A program made the position numbers and the translations under genes. The notes beneath the pieces are model-generated. The model was not told the DNA's origin and did not search any database. It saw only the letters and a list, made by a program, of their open reading frames with translations. Positions 38,199-45,961 of a stretch of DNA of 64,000 nt are shown here, piece by piece. The number at the start of each line of letters is the position of its first letter. The stretch's first letter is position 1. The DNA comes from Bryobacterales bacterium (lineage in GTDB: Bacteria > Acidobacteriota > Terriglobia > Bryobacterales > Bryobacteraceae): contig JADZGD010000143.1 of NCBI GenBank assembly GCA_020854055.1, positions 79,348 through 143,347 on the forward strand. Direction: 5' to 3'.

Positions 38199-38897
38199 AT
38201 GCCACACACCCGTCTTCATCTGGTGGGAGCGGCGCTCACCATGCTGCTTGCCTGCGGCTGTTCACGCGGCTATTTCGCTCCGGCTCCAGCGTCACACCGC
38301 CTCTTTGCCGGTGACGACAGCGCTCGCGCCGCGATATCCGGCGTCGTTATCACCGCCCGCGCCGATGTGTGGCGCGGAGATCCGCCCGATCTGCCGTCCC
38401 GCATTACTCCAATCCGCCTGGACCTCACCAACCTCAGCACCCATCCGATTTCGTTGCGTTACCGGGATTTTCGCATTACCAGCCGCTACGGGCTGCGCAG
38501 TCAGGCGCTGCCGCCATTTCGCATCCACGTCGCCACCGGGCCGGCTGCGGCACGCTCCATCGTTCCCGATTTCTCCTACAGCGGCTTCGCCGTCTATCCC
38601 CGCTACGATGTTTATAAGGCGGCCATTCACCCGTGGCGGGACGATTGGGGCTGGAACCGGAACTCCTACCGAGGCCTATATGCGGGCTGGGGAGATCACC
38701 TGCCGACCGCCGACATGCTTCGGCGGGCAATTCCCGAAGGCGTCCTCGAGCCGAACGGTCACATCCGGGGCTTTCTCTACTTCCAGCACGTGCCGGCTTC
38801 GGCTCGTGCCCCGGAACTCGATCAGAGCCTGGTCGACGCGGTTACTCACCATCAGTTTGCCGCCATCGAGATTCCCTTTCTGCTTCCAGCCGCGTAA
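38199..38897 (+). CDS. Predicted lipoprotein of unknown function
   Basis: 232 residues. A lipoprotein signal with lipobox LACGC-S suggests acylation at Cys21 or 23 and envelope anchoring. The mature part looks like an all-beta domain (ITPIRLDLTNLSTHPISLRYRDFRIT) with Trp/Tyr-rich stretches (WRDDWGWNRNSYRGLYAGWGDHL) and a C-terminal LEPNGHIRGFLYFQHV, typical of immunoglobulin-like lipoproteins that name no function. CAGGAG precedes the ATG at 38199. Confidence 0.78.
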   Translation: MPHTRLHLVGAALTMLLACGCSRGYFAPAPASHRLFAGDDSARAAISGVVITARADVWRGDPPDLPSRITPIRLDLTNLSTHPISLRYRDFRITSRYGLRSQALPPFRIHVATGPAAARSIVPDFSYSGFAVYPRYDVYKAAIHPWRDDWGWNRNSYRGLYAGWGDHLPTADMLRRAIPEGVLEPNGHIRGFLYFQHVPASARAPELDQSLVDAVTHHQFAAIEIPFLLPAA

Positions 38898-38953
38898 TCG
38901 CGGGAGGGCGGCCGCCAGCCGGTTGGTAGAATGAAGGCGCTGGTGGTATACGC

Positions 38954-39048
38954 GGAAGGCAATCCGGGCCGGTGTCCGGCGCGGTCTTCAAAACCGTAGG
39001 GCGTCTCTTCGATTCGCCGGTGTGTTCGACTCGCACTGCCTTCCGCCA
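38954..39048 (+). tRNA. selC: tRNA-Sec (anticodon UCA)
   Basis: A 95-nt selenocysteine tRNA. The 8-bp acceptor stem GGAAGGCA (38954-38961) pairs with TGCCTTCC (39037-39044), longer than the usual 7. The anticodon stem GCGGT/ACCGT holds the loop CTTCAAA with anticodon TCA (38988-38990), reading UGA. A long variable arm (GGCG...CGCC) and a T arm GTGTG-TTCGACT-CGCAC follow; discriminator G and CCA (39046-39048) are encoded. This is the canonical bacterial tRNA-Sec architecture. selA, selB and selD are not in the window. Confidence 0.93.
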
Positions 39049-39075
39049 TGGCTGAACTGGCCGAAGCCCACTCGA

Positions 39076-39966
39076 ATGCCATCGTCGCGCGAGCGTCTGA
39101 AGTATGACCTGCTGCTGGTTGCCGCGGCGGTGCTGTTCTCTACTGCCGGCGCCGCCATCAAGGCAACCACCATCAATAGCTGGCAGGTGGCCTCGCTGCG
39201 TTCTCTCGCCGGAGCCCTGGCGCTACTTCTGTTTTTGCCCGCAGCCCGCCGCGACTGGTCCGTGCGGCTGGCGCCAGTCTCGATTGCTTTTGCCGCCACG
39301 CTGGTGCTGTTTGCCATCTCAACCAAACTGACCACGGCTGCCAACGCCATCTTTCTGGAATCGACGGCGCCGGTCTACATCCTGCTGCTAGGGCCGCTGT
39401 TGCTGCGGGAGAAATCACGCCTCGCCGATGTGCTCTTCATTCTGGTGATTGCCGTGGGAATGTGGCTGATCTTTTCCGGACACCAACGCAGTACCGCGCA
39501 GGCCGTTAATCCTCCCCTGGGAAACAAGCTGGCCGCTGCGGCGGGATTTACCTGGGCCTGCGCGGTCATGGGATTGCGCTGGATGGGAAAGCGCCGGCAA
39601 GGGGATGCGGGCGCGTTGGCAATGATCGTGCTCGCCAACCTGCTGGCCTGCGCCGCCACCCTCCCCATGGCGCTACCGGTGCGGCTGGGATGGACCGATT
39701 TTGCCGCTATTCTCTATCTGGGTATTTTTCAGGTAGGCCTGGCGTATGTTTGCATGACCAGGGCCATGCCGCATGTTCGGGCCTTCGAAGCGTCGGTCCT
39801 GTTACTGGTCGAACCGGCTCTGAACCCGGTCTGGACCTGGTTGCTGCGCGGCGAACATCCCGCATTACCGGCGGTGGCCGGAGGCGGTATCATTCTGGCC
39901 GCCACGCTGGGCAAATCCTGGGCCGAACGTGGACGGCTTCTTATTGGAAACCGGCCACCTGAATGA
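39076..39966 (+). CDS. EamA/DMT-superfamily transporter
   Basis: 296 residues with about ten hydrophobic helices in two EamA repeats (LLLVAAAVLFSTAGAAIKAT; VAAGFTWACAVMGLRWMG). It is an inner-membrane metabolite exporter of unknown substrate. The frame is open from 39022, but that would start inside selC; the ATG at 39076 (MPSSRERLKYD) is chosen. Its 3' end overlaps the convergent 137-residue gene by 26 nt. Confidence 0.85.
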   Translation: MPSSRERLKYDLLLVAAAVLFSTAGAAIKATTINSWQVASLRSLAGALALLLFLPAARRDWSVRLAPVSIAFAATLVLFAISTKLTTAANAIFLESTAPVYILLLGPLLLREKSRLADVLFILVIAVGMWLIFSGHQRSTAQAVNPPLGNKLAAAAGFTWACAVMGLRWMGKRRQGDAGALAMIVLANLLACAATLPMALPVRLGWTDFAAILYLGIFQVGLAYVCMTRAMPHVRAFEASVLLLVEPALNPVWTWLLRGEHPALPAVAGGGIILAATLGKSWAERGRLLIGNRPPE

Positions 39967-40354
39967 CAAGTCCCTTGCCGTCGCGGTTGGTGAGCTCTTT
40001 TACGTGCAAAATTCGCTCGGTGGGAATCGAGACAAGAACCATGTTCTCACCCTGGTCGGAGTAAAGCCGGACCTCGATGTCCTCGCGCCCACCTTCCACT
40101 GCCTGAGCTTCGGATGCGCTCAGGAATCCGAGCAGGTCCACCTGGCCGTTGGTCCGTTTGTGAACCTCAAATGTCAGGTAGTTGTGTTTCCGGAATAACG
40201 GCATCGCGTCGGAACCAGCCGAATGAGTATAGCCGTATACGCCCGGTGGAATGCGGTCGATTTTCAGCCCTTCCTCCGCCTCGGTGAGAAGGCGGACCTG
40301 ATTTTGCGCGCGCAGCGCCTCACGCTGCTGTTCAATGGATTGTTCTTCTGCCAT
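39941..40354 (-). CDS. Conserved-looking protein of unknown function
   Basis: 137 residues, no signal peptide or membrane segment. GGAGACAGGA precedes the ATG at 40354. Features: an N-terminal amphipathic helix (EQSIEQQREALRAQNQVRLL), PPGVYGYTHSAGSDAMPLFRKHNYLTFEVHK, and a beta-rich middle EDIEVRLYSDQGENMVLVSIP. I do not recognise it. It lies upstream of nothing and downstream of yggX on the same strand, 135 nt away. Confidence 0.7.
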   Translation of the reverse strand: MAEEQSIEQQREALRAQNQVRLLTEAEEGLKIDRIPPGVYGYTHSAGSDAMPLFRKHNYLTFEVHKRTNGQVDLLGFLSASEAQAVEGGREDIEVRLYSDQGENMVLVSIPTERILHVKELTNRDGKGLVIQVAGFQ

Positions 40355-40489
40355 TCCTGTCTCCGAATAAGATACGCCGGTGTAGACCCGGTCCCAGCCG
40401 GTGGCAGGCAGTCCCGGAGATTGGAGAGAAGAGGCTCTTCAATTCCCGCATCGCAGCGCGGCCCGCCGTCTACAACCCGAACTGCCGGC

Positions 40490-40813
40490 CTACTGCTTTG
40501 GAGGAACGTACTCGGGAGGGCGAGTCACCACGCCGGTTCCGAAGAAATACTCCTCCATCTGCTTCAGAAGGAACTCTTGTGCCTGGCTGGTGCCCAGATT
40601 CAGCCGGTACTCGTTCATGAGGATCTTCATGTGTTCCATCCAGACGCGCCAAGCCTCCTTGGACACGTTTTCATAGATCCGTTGACCCAGCGGGTGATTG
40701 TCGAAAGGTGGTTCATCCAGCCCGGGCAACTCTTTCTGAAACTTCACGCAGAATACCATTCGCGTGTTTGATTTCTCAGGCTGAGTTGACGGGCCTCCAC
40801 TTCCACAAGCCAT
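40490..40813 (-). CDS. yggX: YggX-like oxidative damage protection / Fe(II)-trafficking protein
   Basis: 107 residues. From MVFCVKFQKELPGL on it follows YggX: the conserved FC near the N-terminus, LGQRIYENVSKEAWRVWMEHMKILMNEYRLNL and QMEEYFFG. YggX proteins help protect Fe-S clusters and move iron. The ATG at 40813 has AAGGAG 8 nt upstream, so the protein carries an 18-residue Gly/Ser-rich N-terminal extension not seen in E. coli; the internal ATG at 40759 has no ribosome site. Confidence 0.85.
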   Translation of the reverse strand: MACGSGGPSTQPEKSNTRMVFCVKFQKELPGLDEPPFDNHPLGQRIYENVSKEAWRVWMEHMKILMNEYRLNLGTSQAQEFLLKQMEEYFFGTGVVTRPPEYVPPKQ

Positions 40814-40928
40814 TTGGAGTCTCCTTTACATTCCCAGAAGTGTCTACTACGTAGACCTCCAGAATAGCGCAAAGGCTCACCCTAAATGTGGTGGATACGC
40901 AGCGTAAGCGGTGGGGCGCCGGCCGATA

Positions 40929-41246
40929 TCAGGACGCCGAGACCGGAAGCGTTGCCGCGCCGGGCGCTCGCGGCGCCGCTTTCCGCAGCCGGGCGCTCTC
41001 CAGGAACTCGGAGAGCTTCATGGGCATTTCCGCGCCCTTCTCCATTTGCCTTTGCACCGCCTTCTGATACCGGCGCAGAGTCTCGCGCTTTGCGCTGTCT
41101 CGCAACTGACAAGCCTCGATGTCGAGAAGAAGTTCGATTTCCCACGGGCGGAAAGTATTGCGGTTCATCGTGCCGCGTACCAGTTCCTGAACCAATTTGT
41201 TGAATTGAGCGAGAATTGCTTCGCTATCCGGTATATGCTCGAACAT
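40929..41246 (-). CDS. Small helical protein of unknown function
   Basis: About 105 residues from the ATG at 41246 (MFEHIPDSEAIL); a GTG 6 nt upstream is also possible. Mostly alpha-helical: NKLVQELVRGTMNRNTFRPWEIELLLDI, ACQLRDSAKRETLRRYQKAVQRQMEKG and PMKLSEFLESAR, with an Ala/Pro-rich tail. No family recognised. It is divergent from the esterase gene and shares with it a gap that contains a palindrome. Confidence 0.62.
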   Translation of the reverse strand: MFEHIPDSEAILAQFNKLVQELVRGTMNRNTFRPWEIELLLDIEACQLRDSAKRETLRRYQKAVQRQMEKGAEMPMKLSEFLESARLRKAAPRAPGAATLPVSAS

Positions 41247-41280
41247 ACGCACTCGATCTATCGGCAGATTTCGGAATTTG

Positions 41281-41297
41281 CTTAGATACTATCTTAG
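41281..41297. promoter_or_regulatory. Near-palindrome in a divergent promoter gap
   Basis: CTTAGATACTATCTTAG is a 17-bp inverted repeat with one mismatched pair and a perfect AGATA-C-TATCT core, lying between divergent genes. It has the size of a dimeric-repressor operator; the regulator is unknown. Confidence 0.35.
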
Positions 41298-41372
41298 AGT
41301 CGATCCTCCTTGAAATCCAGTCTTTCGCGCGGCGCCTCGCGCGTCCGGCAGAGGGAGTGGCAAACTGAACTC

Positions 41373-43133
41373 ATGCGCTTGATCTTCTGTTTGGTTTTCG
41401 GCGCCGCGCTGCTAGTTGGGCAGATCCCGGCTCAGGATGCGAGAAATACCGAGATTCCTTCCACCCATACCCATTTTCGAATGCGGCTCTACAATCAGCG
41501 GTCCGAATGGGAGACACAAAAGGCGCGGCTGCGTTTCCAGATCCTCGCATCGGCCGGCCTGCTGCCGCTGCCGGGAAAATCTCCGCTGCATCCCCAGATC
41601 TTCGGCCGCATCGAACGCCAGGGCTACAGCGTTGAAAAGGTGCTGCTCGAGACCCTGCCCGGTTACTATCTCGGCGGCAATCTCTACCGGCCTCTTGGCC
41701 GCCGCGGCAAGTTCCCCGGAATCGTCTCTCCGCATGGCCACTGGAACCATGGACGGCTGGAAAACACCGAAGCCTGCTCGGTTCCCGGCCGTGCCATCAA
41801 CCTCGCCCGCCAGGGCTATGTAGTCTTCACCTACGACATGGTCGGCTATAACGACACCAAGCAGACCAGTCACGGCTTCGGAGGAAAATCGGAAGACCTG
41901 TGGCGTTTTCTACCCCTCGGGCTGCAGTTGTGGAATTCCATCCGCGCCACCGATTTTGTAGCCGCCCTTCCCGATGTCGATGAGTCACGCCTTGGCGCTA
42001 CCGGCGCCTCGGGCGGCGGCACGCAAACATTTCTTCTCACCGCCGTTGACGACCGCATCGCCGTCTCGGCACCGGTCAACATGATTTCGGCCACCATGCA
42101 GGGCGGCGATCCTTGTGAAAACATGCCTGGCTTGCGCGTGGGCACCTTCAACGTGGAAATCGGCGCCATGATGGCGCCACGGCCCATGCTAATGGTTTCT
42201 GCCACCGGCGACTGGACCCGCAACACCATGAAGGAAGAGTACCCCGAGGTCCGCACCGTCTACGATCTCTACAGCAAGCAGGCCGATCTCGAAGCCGTGC
42301 AGTTCAACTACAAGCACAACTACAACCGCGAGAGCCGCGAAGCGGTCTATCGCTTCTTCGCGAAACGGCTCAAGGGAGACCACAATAGCAGCGCCTATGC
42401 CGAGGAGCCGTTCGTGGTCGAAAAGGACGAAGATCTGCTCGCCCTTCACGACCACCCGCTGCCGTCCAACGCCCTCACCTACGACCAGATATTCGCCGAA
42501 TGGCGTGCTGCCTCCACCCGCCAGATGAACTCGATCACCAGCGCCGCCGAACTTCGCCGCGCTTTCTCGTACGGAATCGGCGTTGAATGGCCGGCAAAGC
42601 TATCCGCTAGCATCGAAGGGGAGCGCATCCTGATCAGCCGCGACGGTTTCGGTGATCACATTCCTGGTATCTTCATCCCGGGCAAGGGCGCCCCCGCGCT
42701 GCTGGTCGATCCTAAAGGCTCCGACAGCGCGCGGAAACAGGCTGCCGCCCGGCGTTACATCGAGTCCGGCCGTCCGGTGCTCATGATTGATGCCTTCCAG
42801 ACAGGCGCGGCCGAGGCTCCTCGCGATCGAACAAAAAGCTACTTTCTTACCTTCAACCTGAGCGACGATGCCAACCGGGTTCAAGATGTAACCACCGCGA
42901 TCGCCTTTCTCTCCCGGCGCTACCGCGGCGTGGTGGACGTTGCCGGCTTTGGCGACGCCCGGCTGTGGTGCCTCTTCGGAGCCGCGGCCGCCGAAACGGC
43001 CGTGATGGTCGTCAACGATCCTACCGATTTTAAGGGGGCCGACGAAGACTACATCAGCCGCTTCTTCGTTCCCGGAGCCCAAAGGGCCGGCGGCCTCACA
43101 GTGGCTCGCCGCCTGGCCGGACTTCGACCCTAA
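41373..43133 (+). CDS. Secreted alpha/beta-hydrolase (acetyl xylan esterase-like)
   Basis: 586 residues from the ATG at 41373, giving a signal peptide (LIFCLVFGAALLVGQIPAQ). The alpha/beta fold shows GIVSPHGHWNHG (oxyanion region), YVVFTYDMVGYNDT, the nucleophile elbow GATGASGGGTQTF, and MMAPRPMLMVSATGDWT before the late acid/His. It resembles the acetyl xylan esterase/dienelactone hydrolase group. It probably deacylates plant polysaccharide in the periplasm, consistent with nearby glycosidases. A second, beta-rich half (about 380-580) may be a degenerate repeat of the hydrolase fold. Confidence 0.8.
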   Translation: MRLIFCLVFGAALLVGQIPAQDARNTEIPSTHTHFRMRLYNQRSEWETQKARLRFQILASAGLLPLPGKSPLHPQIFGRIERQGYSVEKVLLETLPGYYLGGNLYRPLGRRGKFPGIVSPHGHWNHGRLENTEACSVPGRAINLARQGYVVFTYDMVGYNDTKQTSHGFGGKSEDLWRFLPLGLQLWNSIRATDFVAALPDVDESRLGATGASGGGTQTFLLTAVDDRIAVSAPVNMISATMQGGDPCENMPGLRVGTFNVEIGAMMAPRPMLMVSATGDWTRNTMKEEYPEVRTVYDLYSKQADLEAVQFNYKHNYNRESREAVYRFFAKRLKGDHNSSAYAEEPFVVEKDEDLLALHDHPLPSNALTYDQIFAEWRAASTRQMNSITSAAELRRAFSYGIGVEWPAKLSASIEGERILISRDGFGDHIPGIFIPGKGAPALLVDPKGSDSARKQAAARRYIESGRPVLMIDAFQTGAAEAPRDRTKSYFLTFNLSDDANRVQDVTTAIAFLSRRYRGVVDVAGFGDARLWCLFGAAAAETAVMVVNDPTDFKGADEDYISRFFVPGAQRAGGLTVARRLAGLRP

Positions 43134-43196
43134 CCGGCGCGCGAAATTTCCTGGAACTTTCGTTCGGTTTCCGGTGAATACCAGTCAGGGGGAACG

Positions 43197-43432
43197 ATGA
43201 CGCCACCGGAATGCGATGAAGCGCTGCCAGACCAGGCTCTGGCGGGATGCGCGGAGGCTTTCACCACCCTCTACCGGCGGCGGCGGGGACAGATATTTCG
43301 ATTCGCCTGCCAGATGGGCGGCTGGATAGTGCTGCCGTTCAGGAAACTTTACTCGCCCTGCTGGACGACCGGAACGGGCCTACGGACGGATTACGGCCGC
43401 GCATGGCAAGCCGTCCTCCGCGGTATGGTTGA
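43197..43432 (+). pseudogene. ECF sigma factor 5' remnant, frameshifted
   Basis: From the ATG at 43197 the product begins DEALPDQALAGCAEAFTTLYRRRRGQIFRFACQ, typical of the region 2 start of ECF sigma factors. After about 43320 the homology continues in another frame (DSAAVQETLLALLDD, like the usual VQExFLALL), ending at 43432. The rest of region 2 and all of region 4 are missing. A frameshift plus deletion has joined the stub to the GH20 gene's upstream side. Confidence 0.55.
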
Positions 43433-43436
43433 GAGC

Positions 43437-45458
43437 ATGAAGACCCGTCAGATCTTCGTTCTGCTTCCGCTTCTGCTCTCATCTCTTTTCGCCGCACCGG
43501 CCTGGATGCCGGTGCCGGCTTCGGTTGCGCCCGGTTCGGGCCGGCTGAAAGTCGATGGATCGTTTCGCGTCCTGGTTAAAGGTCAGGATGTGCGTCTTCG
43601 CAAGGCAGCCTTACGCACTATCCAGCTACTCACCAGGGAAACCGGTATCCCGTTCGACGATGAACTCGGCATCGGTGGCGCCCCGGCTACGCTCACCATT
43701 GACGCTGCCGCTCCCGGCCTGCCCATTCCAGCGCTGGAGGAAGACGAATCGTACCACCTGGAAGTGACGCCTACTGGCGCTCGGATCGACGCGCCGACTG
43801 TCATCGGAGCCATCCGCGGCCTGGCTACGTTCGGCCAGATGGTGGAGTCGGGCCCAGACGGCTTTTTCATCGCCAGCGCGCGCGTTGAGGACCGTCCGCG
43901 TTTCCGCTGGCGCGCTTTACTGATCGACATCGCCCGCCACTGGATGCCGATGGAGGTGCTCAAACGGAACCTCGACGGCATGGCGGCGGTCAAACTGAAC
44001 GTCCTCCATCTGCACATCTCCGATCACCAGGGTTTCCGCATCGAGAGCAAGCGCTTTCCGCGCCTCCAGCAGATGGGCTCCGATGGCCATTTCTACACGC
44101 AACAGCAGATGCGCGAAGTGATTGCCTACGCCCGCGATCGTGGAATTCGCGTGTTGCCGGAATTCGATATGCCCGGACACACCGGCGCCTGGTTTCCCGG
44201 CTACCCCGAACTGGCCGCCGCCGAAGGCCCTCACTCGATCGTCCGTATCTGGCACGTGCATGACCCCTGCCTCGATCCCACCCGCGAGGAGACCTACCGT
44301 TTTCTGGACGGCTTCATCGGCGAGATGGCCGCCCTGTTTCCTGATGCCTTCTTCCACACCGGTGGCGACGAGGTCAACGGTGTTCAATGGAACGCCAACT
44401 CGCGCATCGTCGAATTCAGAAAAGCCCATGGCATGAAGGACCATGAAGCCCTTCAGGCCTATTTCAACAAACGCGTCCAGCAAATTGTCTCGCGCTACGG
44501 AAAGATCATGGTCGGTTGGGATGAGATCCTGAATCCCGATCTTCCCCGCTCCGTCGTCATCCAGTCCTGGCGCGGTCCTGAGTCGGAGCCGTTGACGGAA
44601 GTCGCCCGCAGGGGTTACCGCAGCCTTCAATCATTTGGCTACTACCTCGATGACAATTCGACTGCCGCCCAGTATTATGCGGTCGACCCGTTACCCGCTG
44701 CCGATGCCGCCAAGCTGAGCCCGGCTGAACAGCAGAAGATCCTGGGCGGGGAGGCCTGTATGTGGTCCGAATACGTCTCGGCGGAAAACGCCGATATTCG
44801 CATTTGGCCCCGCGTTGCCGCCATCGCGGAACGTCTCTGGTCGCCGGCCCCGGTTAGCGATCCCGTTTCGATGTATGCCCGCCTCCGGATGGTGAGCCGC
44901 CGTCTTAGCCTGCTCGGGCTCACCCATCGCTCCACCCAGACACTGATGATCGAGCGCATGGCCGGGGCCGGCCCGGTAGAACCTGTGCGCACGCTAGCCG
45001 CAGTCGTCGCGCCCGGCAGCCGGGAGAGGATGCCCAAACGGCGCTACACCAACACCACTCCCTACAACCGCATGGTGGATACTGCCGCGCCGGAGAGCAT
45101 GGAGGCCCGCCTTTTCGGCCTGGAGGTAGACGCCTTGCTCGCGGGTCGCGGCGACCCCGCTGCAATGGAGCGCAAGCTCCTGTCCTGGCGTGGTCTTGCA
45201 CGCCGGGCCCTTCCCCAGTTTGCCGGTTCCAGCCTGCTGGCCGAAACGATTCCGATGGCCGAAAGCCTCTCAGCCACGGCCGCCCTGGGCCTGGAGGCTC
45301 TCAGCTATTTCCGCGCTGGAAAGCCCGCCCCGGCGGCGTGGTATCAGGCGGCACAGGCAACTCTCGCTCGCGCGCAAATGCAGCAGGCTGAACTACGGCT
45401 GATGATTGTGCCGCCGGTCAAAAAACTGGTGGATGCCGTAGGCCCTGCCAGCAGATAG
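43437..45458 (+). CDS. Beta-N-acetylhexosaminidase (GH20), secreted
   Basis: 673 residues from the ATG at 43437 (MKTRQIFVLLPLLLSSLFAAP), a clear signal peptide; the frame is open to 43197 but that part is the sigma remnant. The GH20b N-domain is followed by the catalytic barrel: RFRWRALLIDIARHW, KLNVLHLHISDHQGFRIES, VLPEFDMPGHTGAW and FFHTGGDEVNGVQW with the Asp-Glu catalytic pair, then VGWDEIL. It releases terminal GlcNAc/GalNAc from chitin, peptidoglycan or glycoprotein fragments. Confidence 0.93.
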   Translation: MKTRQIFVLLPLLLSSLFAAPAWMPVPASVAPGSGRLKVDGSFRVLVKGQDVRLRKAALRTIQLLTRETGIPFDDELGIGGAPATLTIDAAAPGLPIPALEEDESYHLEVTPTGARIDAPTVIGAIRGLATFGQMVESGPDGFFIASARVEDRPRFRWRALLIDIARHWMPMEVLKRNLDGMAAVKLNVLHLHISDHQGFRIESKRFPRLQQMGSDGHFYTQQQMREVIAYARDRGIRVLPEFDMPGHTGAWFPGYPELAAAEGPHSIVRIWHVHDPCLDPTREETYRFLDGFIGEMAALFPDAFFHTGGDEVNGVQWNANSRIVEFRKAHGMKDHEALQAYFNKRVQQIVSRYGKIMVGWDEILNPDLPRSVVIQSWRGPESEPLTEVARRGYRSLQSFGYYLDDNSTAAQYYAVDPLPAADAAKLSPAEQQKILGGEACMWSEYVSAENADIRIWPRVAAIAERLWSPAPVSDPVSMYARLRMVSRRLSLLGLTHRSTQTLMIERMAGAGPVEPVRTLAAVVAPGSRERMPKRRYTNTTPYNRMVDTAAPESMEARLFGLEVDALLAGRGDPAAMERKLLSWRGLARRALPQFAGSSLLAETIPMAESLSATAALGLEALSYFRAGKPAPAAWYQAAQATLARAQMQQAELRLMIVPPVKKLVDAVGPASR

Positions 45459-45468
45459 CCGGACAGAG

Positions 45469-45915
45469 TCAGGCGCTCCAGGACTGCGGCACGTATTCGC
45501 CGCCGCCCGCGCCCGCCGCCGCATAGGAGGCCACCGGCGCCACCGGCCGCGCCGGTACGATCCCGGCCCATGCCTGGTCGAGTGAAGCCAGTAGACCGGC
45601 AACCTCGATCAACGGCGCTTCTACCTGCTCGCGGTTGGCATCGGCCAGCCGCTGCAGCATGTAGTCGTAGAGGCGGTTCAATCGTTTCGCTATCTCGCCG
45701 CCCCGCTCGTGATCGAGCGAACTTACCAGTTCGGCCAGAATCCCGGCTGCTTTCGTGATGGCCCCGGATCGAGCCCGGATATCTCCGGCGTTCAACTGGC
45801 GTCTTGCTTCGCCAATTGATTGGATCGCCCCTTCATAGAGCATCCGAACCAGCTCGATGGGATCGGCCGCCGTAAGTTTCGATTCCAGATACGCATCACG
45901 AATATCACTCACCAT
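45469..45915 (-). CDS. fliS: FliS-like flagellar export chaperone
   Basis: 148 residues. YLESKLTAADPIELVRMLYEGAIQSIGEARRQL, then LVSSLDHERGGEIAKRLNRLYDYMLQRL, follow the four-helix FliS fold that holds flagellin before export. The C-terminal 25 residues are an Ala/Pro/Gly-rich tail not needed for the fold. No flagellin, fliD or other flagellar gene is in the window, so the gene is isolated from the flagellar cluster. It is convergent with the GH20 gene with a 10-nt gap. Confidence 0.83.
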   Translation of the reverse strand: MVSDIRDAYLESKLTAADPIELVRMLYEGAIQSIGEARRQLNAGDIRARSGAITKAAGILAELVSSLDHERGGEIAKRLNRLYDYMLQRLADANREQVEAPLIEVAGLLASLDQAWAGIVPARPVAPVASYAAAGAGGGEYVPQSWSA

Positions 45916-45920
45916 GAAGA

Positions 45921-45961
45921 AACCCTTTCCCTGCGAGCCTTATCGGCGCGCCGAAAGGGTT
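45921..45961 (-). terminator. Possible terminator of the GH38-like gene
   Basis: A perfect 9-bp inverted repeat, AACCCTTTC (45921-45929) and GAAAGGGTT (45953-45961), with a 23-nt loop that includes the mannosidase stop. Read on the minus strand it is followed by TCTTC, a weak tail. It lies just before the fliS start. Confidence 0.4.

Noticed and set aside
39022..39075. Longer start of the DMT transporter
   Set aside because: It would begin inside selC; ATG 39076 gives a normal transporter N-terminus.
43197..43436. 80-residue N-terminal extension of the GH20 enzyme
   Set aside because: It encodes sigma-like residues and would bury the signal peptide that starts at ATG 43437.
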